Origin: Halobacteriales archaeon QS_4_66_20
GTDB lineage: Archaea > Halobacteriota > Halobacteria > Halobacteriales > Haloarculaceae
Length of the DNA: 39,096 nt
Assembly: GCA_003021015.1 (NCBI GenBank)
Contig: PXRK01000028.1
Location: 1 to 39,096 of the forward strand
Reading direction: 5' to 3'
Of the stretch, positions 15,884 to 23,960 are shown piece by piece. A model generated the notes under the pieces. That model ran no database searches. It saw only the letters and a list, made by a program, of their open reading frames with translations, and was not told the origin of the DNA. How positions within the stretch are numbered: position 1 is the stretch's first letter; each line of letters begins with the position of its first letter. Both the position numbers and the translations under genes were made by a program.

Positions 15884-18538
15884 ATGTCGCTACAGGAGCA
15901 CCTCGTCCCGGCGTTCGAGCCGGTGGCTGCCGAGGACGCCGTCGTCGCGGGGCCCACGTACCGGATTACTGTGCTGACCCCGCGCCTGGTTCGGCTGGAA
16001 CACAGCCCGGACGGCACGTTCGAGGACCGACCGAGCCAGCTCGTCTGGTACCGCGACCAGCCAGTCCCCGAGTTTACGGTCGAACGTGCGGACGGGACAG
16101 TCGAACTCGAGACGGACGCCCTCAGGCTGACGTACGACCACAGCGCCGGCGAGGGGTTCGCGCCGGAGACGCTGTCGGCCGAACTCGCCGACGGCACCGT
16201 CTGGCAGTACGGCGACGAGGGCGGGACGCTCGGCGGCGCGCTCCGGACGCTCGACAACGTCGACGGCTCGGCGCCCGTCGAACCGGGGCTGCTCTCGCGC
16301 GACGGCTGGACCGTCGTTGACGACACCGACCGGCTGGTGTTCGACGACGAATGGGTAACACCTCGCGAGGCGCCGGCGGGGTACGAGGACCTGTACTTCT
16401 TCGGGTATGGCCGGGCGTACCGGGCCTGTCTGGAAGATTTCACCGCGATCGCGGGCGAGGCGCCGCTGGTGCCGCGGTGGGCGCTGGGCACCTGGTGGAG
16501 CCGCTACAGGGAGTACAGCCAGGACGAACTCCGCGATCTGCTGACGGCGTTCAAGCAGCGCGGCCTGCCGCTGTCGGTCTGCGTGATCGACATGGACTGG
16601 CACGTCGTGGACAACCCCCACCACAGCGGCTGGACAGGCTGGACCTGGGAAGAGTCGCTGTTCCCCGATCCTGCCGACTTTATCGACTGGCTGCACGACG
16701 AGGGCGTCCGGACGACGCTGAACCTCCACCCCGCTCAGGGCGTCCACCCCCACGAAACCCAGTACGAGGCGTTCGCCGAAGACGTGGGGATCGACCCCGA
16801 GCGCAGCGATCCAATCGCATTCGACGCGACCGACACCGAGTTCCTCCGGGGGTACGTCGAGCACCTGCTCCATCCGCTGGAGGACGAGGACGGAATCGAC
16901 TTCTGGTGGATCGACTGGCAGCAGGGCGACGAGTCCGCGGGCATGGCGGGGCTGGACCCGCTGTGGGCGCTCAACCACATCCACGCGCTCGACCGCACCC
17001 GCGACGGACGGCGGCCGTTTATCCTCTCGCGGTGGGCCGACCTCGGCGGCCACCGGTACCCGGTCGGGTTCTCCGGGGACACGTACATCTCCTGGGCGTC
17101 GCTGCGGTTCCAGCCGTTCCTGACGGCCACGTCGGCGGGCGTCGACTTCGGCTGGTGGAGCCACGATATCGGCGGGCACATGGGTGGGACGGCGGACCCG
17201 CAGGCGTTCGGCGAACTGTACGCCCGCTGGACGCAGTTCGGCGCGCTCAGCCCGATCAACCGCATCCACACGACGAAGTCGCGGTCAGTCGACAAGCGCC
17301 CCTGGACGTTCCCCGGCGAGGTGGCTGACGCGCTGGAGGATGCACTCCGCTTTCGCCACCGCCTCATCCCCTACCTGTACACGATGGCGTGGCGCGACCA
17401 CACCGAGAGCGTCCCGCTCGTGCGGCCGATGTACCTCCACCACCCCGAGGCCGACGCGGCCTACGAAACGCCCCACCAGTACTACCTCGGGAGCGAACTC
17501 GTCGCCGCACCGCACTTGCGCGAGCGCGACGACGACACGAACCTCTCTCGACGATCCGTCTGGCTGCCCGACGGCGAGTGGTTCGACTTCCGCTCCGGGG
17601 AGCACTACGAGGGCGACGCCTGGCACGCCCGCTACGGCGACCTGGACGACCTTCCGTTGTACGCCCCCGCGGGTGCGATCGTTCCCCTGGGACCCGACGT
17701 CGACTGTGGCGGGATCGACAGCCCCGAGACGCTCACCGTCGTGGCGTTCCCGGGCGCGGACAACAGCGTCGCCCTCTACGAGGACGACGGCACCTCGCTC
17801 GATCACCGGGGCGGCGCGTACGCGACGACGCCGCTCTCGCAGACTACCGCAGACGGCCGTCTCACGTTCGAGATCGGGCCCGTCGAGGGCGACCTCGACC
17901 AGGTTCCCGACGAGCGCGACTACGAACTGCAGTTTCGCGGCGTTGCCGACCTGGACGCGGTCGAGGTCACCCCAGACGTCCTCGCGTCCGGCGTCCGCTA
18001 CCGCGCCGCGGACGCCACCCTGGTCGTCGACCTCGCCGGCGTCGACGCCACCGAGGGTGTGACGATCACCCTCGACGCAGACGACAACTCCCTCGTCGAC
18101 CGCCGCGATCGGACAGACCGTCACGTCGAGCACCTGCTGTCGAACTTCGCGATGCCGGCGGCCGCCAAGGACGGGTTGCTCGCCGAGTCCTGGGACTCCG
18201 AAGACCTCGACTGGCTGGGCGAGTACCTGCAGGCGATGACGCCCAGCCAGCGCCGCGCGCTCTGTGAGACGCTGACCGGGGCGGGGGTCGACCTGCTCGA
18301 CCACGACGGCGAGGAGCGCGCCGTTGTCTGGAACCCCGACGGTCGGGACGACGTGCGCTTCCAGTACACCGCCTGGGGCTTCGGTCCGATCCCGCCACAC
18401 CAGGACGGTGATTACGACGCCGGTCCCGTCCCCGAGTGGCGGGCGTTCGATACTCCCGAGGAACTCGACGCCACCGTCGCTGTTACCTTCGCGGACATGG
18501 TGACGGTGTCCTGCGAGAGTTCGGCGGACGGCGACTGA
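15884..18538 (+). CDS. Glycoside hydrolase family 31 protein
   Basis: An 884-residue GH31 enzyme of alpha-glucosidase/alpha-xylosidase type. An N-terminal beta-sandwich (residues 1-200) is followed by the TIM barrel. The nucleophile strand reads DFWWIDWQQGDE with Asp344; classical members have WxDMNE here, so the +1 subsite signature differs. The predicted acid/base is Asp428 in GWWSHDIGGHMGG, and SRWADLGGHRYPVGFSGDT precedes it. Beta domains follow to about residue 735 (APAGAIVPLG, then VALYEDDGTSLD, typical of the GH31 C-terminal and DUF5110 parts). The last 150 residues are not recognised. There is no signal peptide, so it probably acts in the cytosol on imported oligosaccharides. The exact substrate is unknown. 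Confidence 0.9.
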   Translation: MSLQEHLVPAFEPVAAEDAVVAGPTYRITVLTPRLVRLEHSPDGTFEDRPSQLVWYRDQPVPEFTVERADGTVELETDALRLTYDHSAGEGFAPETLSAELADGTVWQYGDEGGTLGGALRTLDNVDGSAPVEPGLLSRDGWTVVDDTDRLVFDDEWVTPREAPAGYEDLYFFGYGRAYRACLEDFTAIAGEAPLVPRWALGTWWSRYREYSQDELRDLLTAFKQRGLPLSVCVIDMDWHVVDNPHHSGWTGWTWEESLFPDPADFIDWLHDEGVRTTLNLHPAQGVHPHETQYEAFAEDVGIDPERSDPIAFDATDTEFLRGYVEHLLHPLEDEDGIDFWWIDWQQGDESAGMAGLDPLWALNHIHALDRTRDGRRPFILSRWADLGGHRYPVGFSGDTYISWASLRFQPFLTATSAGVDFGWWSHDIGGHMGGTADPQAFGELYARWTQFGALSPINRIHTTKSRSVDKRPWTFPGEVADALEDALRFRHRLIPYLYTMAWRDHTESVPLVRPMYLHHPEADAAYETPHQYYLGSELVAAPHLRERDDDTNLSRRSVWLPDGEWFDFRSGEHYEGDAWHARYGDLDDLPLYAPAGAIVPLGPDVDCGGIDSPETLTVVAFPGADNSVALYEDDGTSLDHRGGAYATTPLSQTTADGRLTFEIGPVEGDLDQVPDERDYELQFRGVADLDAVEVTPDVLASGVRYRAADATLVVDLAGVDATEGVTITLDADDNSLVDRRDRTDRHVEHLLSNFAMPAAAKDGLLAESWDSEDLDWLGEYLQAMTPSQRRALCETLTGAGVDLLDHDGEERAVVWNPDGRDDVRFQYTAWGFGPIPPHQDGDYDAGPVPEWRAFDTPEELDATVAVTFADMVTVSCESSADGD

Positions 18539-18556
18539 TGGTGTGATTATTTTCGC
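18536..18556 (+). repeat. Truncated left end of the inverted-repeat family
   Basis: TGATGGTGTGATTATTTTCG follows the pattern of the element at 4788 (TGATAGTGTGACTGTTCC) and the TATTTTCG block of copy 1. As at 4788, the TGA is the stop codon of the upstream gene. No matching right end is present about 110 bp later, where the GT2 gene already lies. The resemblance is short, so the call is tentative. Confidence 0.3.
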
Positions 18557-18566
18557 AGTCGCATCA

Positions 18567-19913
18567 TTACTCTCTGAACTCGGGTGCTGTGACTTCCGAG
18601 GAGAAATAGATCACAAACGAGTGCAGGATGACTGCAGTAAAACACAGAAACAGCCCCAGAAGACTACAGAACAGTCCGAGGATCACGATACTGAACGGGA
18701 TCGTCTCCGAAGCGTTGTAGGCAACGACCGACCAGTACACCAGAGAGAAGCCGAACAACGTGTTCGCGAACCCCGGGATTCCGAGTACAGTTAGCGGTCG
18801 CTGCCGTTCGACGGTCTTGATGATATTTTTGACGAGCGTGAGTCCGTGGCGGAACGGGTTGTGATTGTTCGCGTTGTCTACTTCGTAATCGACAGTCGTC
18901 CCGACCTCCGCGATCCCGTAGTTGTGATGGTGTGCATGGTAGAGGATGTCCGTACTGGCTCCCATGCCGTTCGAGATAGTCGTATCACCCGCAACTGATT
19001 CGATTGCCGCGCGCCCATATGCCCGGAAGCCACACTGCGTGTCTTTCACCCACGAGTCGCTCCGGACGACACCCAGACTCAGATTGGTCAGTACGTTGAC
19101 TACCTTGATTCCGAATTTCCGATAGAGCGGTAACCGTGAGCGAGTGCCGTCCACGAACCGGCTCCCGATCACGAGTTGGGTATCCTGATGATCGAGAGCC
19201 GCGACGAGTTTCGGAACGTCCGACGGGTCGTGTTGCCCGTCGGCGTCCAGTGTCACCAGCGCCTGTGTGTCGTAGGTGCTGGCCTCGGCAAACGCTGATT
19301 TGATCGCCGCACCGTAGCCGCGGTTTCGCTTGTGCTGTACGACTTCGGCCCCGGCTTCCTCCGCGATCGGCACGGTATCGTCGGTGCTGGCATCGTCGAT
19401 CACCAGGACTTTTTCAGCGTACGCTTTGGCTTCCCTGATCACGCCCCCGATCGTCTCTTCCTCGTTGTACGCGGGAATTGCGACGACAGTCTCCGGCGTC
19501 TGTTGGGGTTCGCGTACGGCCCGGGGGACCGCATCGACACTGAACGTGTCCTGTAACTCCAGTGATTTCCTGCTTCGGTCGAAATCGATACTGCTGCAAC
19601 TGAGAGGCGCCAGGATGATCCCGGAACTGGATCGCATTTTTGCAGCGCCGACAAGAACCCATTTGAGGCTGTTGATCTCCTCTTGGACCGTTTCAGATGC
19701 CAGAGTCGTTGCGCCGAGTTCCTCGGCGAGCAACGCCCCGACCGGTGGGTGAACGCCAGGATACGTAACGAGACACGTCAACCCCTTCTGCTGCGCTCGT
19801 ACTACACTCCGAATCAGGGCATCGGTGTTGTCCGCTGTTGCGATGAAGCCAACAGCTGGTTCGTCTTGGCGTTTGTCAGCGGCAACTGTGGACTCTATTT
19901 CGGTATCGCTCAT
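18567..19913 (-). CDS. GT2 glycosyltransferase (DPM1-like) with an extra N-terminal domain
   Basis: A 448-residue protein. Residues 1-135 form a separate domain (VGFIATADNTDALIRSVV, GLTCLVTYPG, GVILAP-like strands) that I do not recognise. The GT-A domain follows: TVVAIPAYNEEETIGGVI, VIDDASTDDT, TLDADGQHD with the metal-binding DxD, and VKDTQCGFRAYGR. Two C-terminal membrane helices (residues about 365-390 and 403-435) anchor it. It probably transfers sugar from a nucleotide donor to a dolichyl phosphate or a surface glycan. Base composition is visibly more AT-rich than the neighbours, and downstream lie gene remnants, which suggests a transferred glycan-locus fragment. Confidence 0.85.
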   Translation of the reverse strand: MSDTEIESTVAADKRQDEPAVGFIATADNTDALIRSVVRAQQKGLTCLVTYPGVHPPVGALLAEELGATTLASETVQEEINSLKWVLVGAAKMRSSSGIILAPLSCSSIDFDRSRKSLELQDTFSVDAVPRAVREPQQTPETVVAIPAYNEEETIGGVIREAKAYAEKVLVIDDASTDDTVPIAEEAGAEVVQHKRNRGYGAAIKSAFAEASTYDTQALVTLDADGQHDPSDVPKLVAALDHQDTQLVIGSRFVDGTRSRLPLYRKFGIKVVNVLTNLSLGVVRSDSWVKDTQCGFRAYGRAAIESVAGDTTISNGMGASTDILYHAHHHNYGIAEVGTTVDYEVDNANNHNPFRHGLTLVKNIIKTVERQRPLTVLGIPGFANTLFGFSLVYWSVVAYNASETIPFSIVILGLFCSLLGLFLCFTAVILHSFVIYFSSEVTAPEFRE

Positions 19914-19942
19914 GAGGATCCTTCCCTCGAAACCGGCTCCTG

Positions 19943-20052
19943 ATACGGTCGTGCCTGAGTATTTTCAGCCCCACTCGAAACGACGGAGGGTTCATAGGCT
20001 GATCCGCGGAGACTGTATCGGCCCGGCGGTAACGAGTCACGCACGACCGTAT
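19943..20052. repeat. 110-bp inverted-repeat element, copy 3
   Basis: Left end ATACGGTCGTGCCTGA; right arm on the other strand ATACGGTCGTGCGTGA, with one mismatch in 16. The left subterminal GTATTTTC and right GCGGTAACGAGTCACG match copy 1. It is flanked by TGA at 19941-19943 and TGA at 20052-20054. It sits just upstream of the GT2 start and before the sulfatase remnant. Confidence 0.75.
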
Positions 20053-20148
20053 GAAGCCCGTTCTTCGCTACAGGCACGATTCCCTCACCTCTGCGCGAGC
20101 GCCCGATGGCATGCGTTTAGAACATGACTGGTATGCTGAAAGTTATGA

Positions 20149-20322
20149 GCCAGTTTCAGAAGTTCACAGCTGTATTACTCTCTTTTTCAGTCATGGTCGC
20201 CCGAACAGGCTCTCAATAACTATCATGCCGAGACCAGTTCCAACAGGGTACGCAAAGTAGATGCGTCGATGGACGCCGACGAAGCCAGAGAACGTCTCGC
20301 TGAGCTTGGATACGTGAAATAA
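20149..20322 (+). pseudogene. C-terminal remnant of a sulfatase-like gene
   Basis: The open stretch encodes 57 residues ending ARERLAELGYVK followed by TAA. The [RE]RLxxLGY end is the usual C-terminus of haloarchaeal sulfatase / alkaline-phosphatase-superfamily proteins found in glycan loci. An in-frame TGA at 20146-20148 interrupts it upstream, and the stretch between copy 3 of the repeat and this point shows no sulfatase core. No start codon or promoter fits. The identification rests on the short C-terminal motif. Confidence 0.45.
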
Positions 20323-20350
20323 TACTGCGGGGTTTCGCCGACAGTATGAG
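20321..20350 (+). terminator. Short inverted repeat after the sulfatase remnant
   Basis: ATACTGCGG and CCGACAGTAT face each other across a 10-base loop, overlapping the TAA stop of the sulfatase remnant. The right half ends CAGTATGA like the outer tips of the 110-bp family, but it lacks the GANTCAC block. It is either a terminator-like hairpin or a collapsed relic. Confidence 0.3.
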
Positions 20351-20449
20351 CGTATTAACCGAATACGAATGGTGCACATTGATATACGGGAGTTATAACA
20401 ATAACCACGAACTCAAACAGGTCTACTCGACGAACCGACCTGGGAGTAG

Positions 20450-20584
20450 ATGCAGGCGTGTAAAGCGGAACTCCCTCACCCGGAGACGGACTCGTACGAA
20501 CTCGCCAAACGTGTGTGGCGCCGCCTTCCCTTGCGCCTGACCCGACTTCTCGGCCCGCCGATTCGGAAAAATATCAGTCTTTGA
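20450..20584 (+). pseudogene. Remnant of an unrecognised gene (44 codons)
   Basis: The frame from ATG at 20450 encodes a basic C-terminus-like peptide (SYELAKRVWRRLPLRLTRLLG, ending IRKNISL). The Arg/Leu-rich amphipathic pattern resembles the tail of a larger enzyme rather than a small gene. An in-frame TAG directly precedes the ATG, and a different frame upstream (20346-20450) is also open, as expected for a frameshifted remnant. The TGA stop overlaps the IS200/IS605 end at 20582. The family is not recognised. Confidence 0.35.
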
Positions 20585-20612
20585 CATCCTCCCCGCGCTG
20601 AAGGGCTGTCTC
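20582..20612 (-). mobile_element. Orphan IS200/IS605-type right end
   Basis: TTGACATCCTCCCCGCGCTG followed by AAGGGC is, on the minus strand, GCCCTTCAGCGCGGGGAGGA plus TGTCAA, the well-known right-end sequence of haloarchaeal IS200/IS605 elements. No tnpA or tnpB reading frame follows in either direction, so this is a solo end left after deletion. The 20613-20730 stretch holds nothing else clear except a T-rich GTTTTTTCC near 20698 that may serve the next gene. Confidence 0.6.
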
Positions 20613-20730
20613 TTACTACTCCTCGGCACGGAGATTGGGGCAAAAGCGTCCGGTACAGAACAACCGGAAGAAACGTGCAAGGGTGGGGTATTCGGCCGTT
20701 TTTTCCCTGTCGGGCCCGTAGCGGCGACCG

Positions 20731-21405
20731 ATGAAGGCATCCGGTGTTGCGACAAACTGGAGAGAGATCGATCGGTACGACGGGGGCGCAGGCTGGATCG
20801 CGTTCCCCGACGAGCCGATGCAGCGCGCGAGCCACGCGTTCGTCTCCGACGGCGACGTCTGGCTGGTCGATCCGGTCGACGCCGAGGGGATCGACGACTT
20901 TCTCGCGGACCTGGGGGAGGTGGCCGGCGTCGTAATCTTGCTGGACCGGCACAGGCGCGATTCGGCGGCGTTCGCCACCCGTCACGGCGTCCCGGTGTGG
21001 ATCCCCTCGTTCATGGACGGCGTCGCCGAGGAGGTTGCGGCGCCCGTCGAGCGGTTCCGCCACGACCTCGCCGACACCGGCTTCGCCGCCCACGAGGTCG
21101 TCGACAACCGCCTCTGGCAGGAGGCGCTGCTGTACGACGAGGACGGCGCTACCCTGATCATCCCCGAGGCGGTCGGCACGACCGAGTACGTCCGGACCGG
21201 TACCAACCGACTGGGCGTCAACCCCGCGCTGCGCCTCAAGCCGCCGTCGAAGCTGAAACGCCTCTCGCCCGAGCGGCTCCTGGTCGGCCACGGCGAGGGG
21301 ATCCACGACCGCGCCACCGAGGCGCTGCAGGATGCAATCGAGGGCGCGCGCGGCCGGGCGCCGGCGCTGTACTGGAAGAACCTCAAGATGATGCTTTCGG
21401 GGTGA
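20731..21405 (+). CDS. Haloarchaeal MBL-fold-related protein without the metal motif
   Basis: A 224-residue soluble protein. The order of segments (HAFVSDGDVWLVDPVDAEG, a strand VVILLDRHRRDSAAFA, then EALLYDEDGATLIIPEA, and LLVGHGEGIHD) follows the metallo-beta-lactamase fold. The zinc motif HxHxDH is replaced by LDRHRRDS, so a classical dinuclear hydrolase is unlikely. It has no neighbours of known linked function. The start follows a T-rich element about 28 bp upstream. Confidence 0.65.
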   Translation: MKASGVATNWREIDRYDGGAGWIAFPDEPMQRASHAFVSDGDVWLVDPVDAEGIDDFLADLGEVAGVVILLDRHRRDSAAFATRHGVPVWIPSFMDGVAEEVAAPVERFRHDLADTGFAAHEVVDNRLWQEALLYDEDGATLIIPEAVGTTEYVRTGTNRLGVNPALRLKPPSKLKRLSPERLLVGHGEGIHDRATEALQDAIEGARGRAPALYWKNLKMMLSG

Positions 21406-21488
21406 GTGCGGATGGCCTGCGGGTCCGGGGCGGTCGCGCTCGACACAGGTGGATGGCAGGGTTTCCGACGCTGCAACTGGCGTTGAAC

Positions 21489-21497
21489 AGTTAACTT
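21489..21497 (+). promoter_or_regulatory. TATA-like element of the surface protease gene
   Basis: TTAACTTATCC (21489-21499) lies about 27-37 bp before the ATG at 21526, in a 120-bp gene-free stretch. Confidence 0.4.
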
Positions 21498-21525
21498 ATC
21501 CCTGTACGGAGTCGAACACGAACGA

Positions 21526-23292
21526 ATGCGCAGGAGAACGATCGCACTCGTCGCAGTACTGGCGTTGGCCCTCGTGGCGGCCGCGGTCCCCGCCACCACG
21601 TCGGCAAGCACCGGGGCTGTGGCGGACGACCACAGTCAACCGGAGTTCGTCCAGGACTGTGCGGCAGAGCCGCCCGACGACTTCGACGCGCCCGCCGGCG
21701 GCAACGAGGTGATCGGCTTCGTCGACGGCTACTGGTACAACCAGCCCCTGGAGATCGACGTCGAGGGTGGGCTGACCGAGGACGAACTCGACCGGCTGAG
21801 CGCCCGGACCGCCGCCCGCTTCGAGGTAATGCGCTGTCTGCCCGCCGAGGACGGCGTCCCGACGGTCGAGATCAAGAGCCGCGAGGAGTTCGCCAAACAG
21901 CAGAACGGCACGTTCGAAAACGTCAGCACCGCCCTCCGGCAGGCCGACAACGCGAAGTTCGAAACGATGCTGCTGATCGACTCCGAGTCGAGTTCGACGG
22001 AGGTGCGCGAGGAGAACCGCGGGTCGACCATCGGCGGCACGTACAACTTCCAGTCGAACACGATCACGATCGTCTCGGACGACCCCGACTCGCTTTTGAT
22101 CGACGAGGAGGTGCTGGTCCACGAAATCGGCCACGCCGTCCAGGACCAGCAGTTCAACCTCACCCAGTACGACCGGGCAACCACCGACAAGGACAAGGGC
22201 ATCCTCAGCCTGATCGAGGGTGACGTCACCTTCATCGAGAACCGGTATCTGGACGCCTGCGAGAACGGCCAGTGGGAGGAGCCCTGCATCACCGAGGAGT
22301 TCGGCAGCAACGGCGACGGCGGGAATCAGTCGAACGCACCGGCGAACTGGGGGCTGTACTTCACGCAGTTCCAGCCCTACAGCGACGGTCCATCGCTGAT
22401 CCAGGAGGCCTACGACGACGGCAGCTGGGCTGCAGTCAACGACCTCTACGAGGATCCGCCCCGGAGCGCCTACTACAGCGCCTTCCCCGGCAGCTACGGC
22501 GAGGTCGAACTGACCGACATCGAGGTCTCCAACCGGAGCAGCGACTCGTGGGAGCGACTCACGTTCGAGGACGAACCCGACTACGACACGATCGGCGTCG
22601 CCGGCATCTCCGCGATGTTCGCGACCCCGATCTACGAGAGCGGCGGCCAGTTCACTATCTACGAGCCGCGGTCGTTCCTCAACGTCGACTCCTCAGGAGG
22701 GATCGACAACTTCGATCCGCTGAACTACAACCAGCCCGAGACCGAGGGATGGCGCGACGACAAGCTGTACACCTACCGCAACGCGGCCAACGAGACCGGC
22801 ACGGTCTGGACGCTCGACTGGGCCAGCGCCGAGGACGCCCAGCCGTTCGTCGACAGCTACAAGGAACTGGTCGAGTTCCGGAACGGCCAGCCCGTCGACG
22901 GCGCCGAGAACACCTACACGTTCGGCGAGGAAAGCGAGTTCGACATGGCCGTAACGATCATCCAGGACGGTGACCGCGTCACCATCGTCAGCGGGCCGTC
23001 CGTCGAGGACCTGCCCGAGATCCACGATATCGAACTGAGCGGCAGCGAGAACGGCGACGATTCGACCGACGACGGCGAAAACGGCTCCGAGGACGGCGAG
23101 AACGAGACTGACGACAGCGATGCGACGGACGGCAGCGACGACTCAGCGGACGGTGACTCCGCTGGCGAGGACGGCGAGGCGGACGACCAGATGACCGAGA
23201 CCGAATCCGACGACTCTGACGGCCCCGGCTTCGGCGTCGTGATCGCCGTCATCGCGGTGCTCGGTGTCGCGCTGCTGGCCAGTCGTCGGTAG
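21526..23292 (+). CDS. Hvo_1808-type surface metalloprotease-like protein, PGF-CTERM
   Basis: A 588-residue exported protein. An N-terminal Sec signal (MRRRTIALVAVLALALVAAA) is followed by an extracellular domain with VLVHEIGHAVQDQ; His199, Glu200 and His203 form an HExxH zinc-protease motif. Then comes a Ser/Thr/Asn/Asp/Glu-rich stretch (about residues 505-560) and a C-terminal DGPGFGVVIAVIAVLGVALL plus ASRR. The PGF, hydrophobic helix and Arg tail are the archaeosortase A (ArtA) recognition signal, so the protein should be cut and lipid-anchored at the cell surface. I recall close relatives annotated as Hvo_1808 family. Proteolysis is inferred from the motif. A T-rich run (23314-23318) follows the stop. 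Confidence 0.88.
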   Translation: MRRRTIALVAVLALALVAAAVPATTSASTGAVADDHSQPEFVQDCAAEPPDDFDAPAGGNEVIGFVDGYWYNQPLEIDVEGGLTEDELDRLSARTAARFEVMRCLPAEDGVPTVEIKSREEFAKQQNGTFENVSTALRQADNAKFETMLLIDSESSSTEVREENRGSTIGGTYNFQSNTITIVSDDPDSLLIDEEVLVHEIGHAVQDQQFNLTQYDRATTDKDKGILSLIEGDVTFIENRYLDACENGQWEEPCITEEFGSNGDGGNQSNAPANWGLYFTQFQPYSDGPSLIQEAYDDGSWAAVNDLYEDPPRSAYYSAFPGSYGEVELTDIEVSNRSSDSWERLTFEDEPDYDTIGVAGISAMFATPIYESGGQFTIYEPRSFLNVDSSGGIDNFDPLNYNQPETEGWRDDKLYTYRNAANETGTVWTLDWASAEDAQPFVDSYKELVEFRNGQPVDGAENTYTFGEESEFDMAVTIIQDGDRVTIVSGPSVEDLPEIHDIELSGSENGDDSTDDGENGSEDGENETDDSDATDGSDDSADGDSAGEDGEADDQMTETESDDSDGPGFGVVIAVIAVLGVALLASRR

Positions 23293-23322
23293 TGTGGAGT
23301 AGCGGCTCTGGGCTTTTTCGCG

Positions 23323-23960
23323 TTATTCGTCGGTGACGCTCATTCCTTCCCGGACCCTGAACGACTCGTCCCCGGAGAACCGCGTCGGGTCGAAGGAACG
23401 ACGCCGCGAACTCCGGGTTGGCGTCGCGGTCGTACGTGTCCGGGTCGGCCTCGACGGCCTCGGTACCGTTGCCAGCGAGCAGCCCGTCGGGATGGGGGTG
23501 GGCGTAACAGCCCGCCGTCGCGTCGTACCACATCGGCTCAGTCACGTCCGCCGCGGTGACCAGCGCCTGCACGCGGTACGGCTTCATCGCGATCGGGACA
23601 CCGGCCGCTGCGAGAAGTCGCTTCGAGTGGGCCCCGGCTGCGACGAGCACGCCGCCGACCGCCCGGGACGAGCCGTTTTGCGGGACGACCCGGGGCGGAT
23701 CGGTCTCGACTGTGACCGGCGTGTGCGTCGCCAGGGTTGCCCCCTCGGCAACCGCGTTCTCGGCGAGACAGGCCGTGTACGCACCCGGGTCCGCGTAGCC
23801 CGCGCCCTCGGTCACGCCCGCGACCGCGACGTCGTCAGCCCGCAGCGCGGGGAACCGGCCTGCGAGCGCCGACGGCGCCGGCACCGACCACCGCGATTTC
23901 CAGGCCGTCGCCGCGGTCGGACCGGACGGGGTCGTCCCGCGCTGCGAGATTGCCCGTCAC
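23323..23960 (-). pseudogene. FAD-dependent oxidase (DAO family), decayed by two internal deletions
   Basis: Three fragments of one FAD-dependent sarcosine/glycine-oxidase-like gene are joined out of frame. Fragment 1 starts at GTG 23960 and holds the Rossmann motif EIAVVGAGAVG. It then shifts frame straight into SALAGRFPALRADDVAV of fragment 2, where intact relatives have roughly 90 more residues. Fragment 2 runs to DANPEFAAS, and the frame changes again to FDPTRFSGDESFRVREGMS, the usual C-terminus, skipping about 80 residues. It is thus non-functional. The GTG start overlaps the stop of the upstream BtuF-like gene (GTGA), showing it was the second gene of that operon. Confidence 0.75.

Noticed and set aside
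13852..16320. An 822-codon plus-strand frame antisense to mnhA
   Set aside because: It is low-complexity Arg/Asp/Gly/Gln sequence mirroring membrane-protein codons; no start signals or domains.
20051..20260. A 69-codon frame starting at the tip of repeat copy 3
   Set aside because: No motif and no promoter; the other frame ends in the sulfatase-like RERLAELGY motif, so this is out-of-frame remnant DNA.
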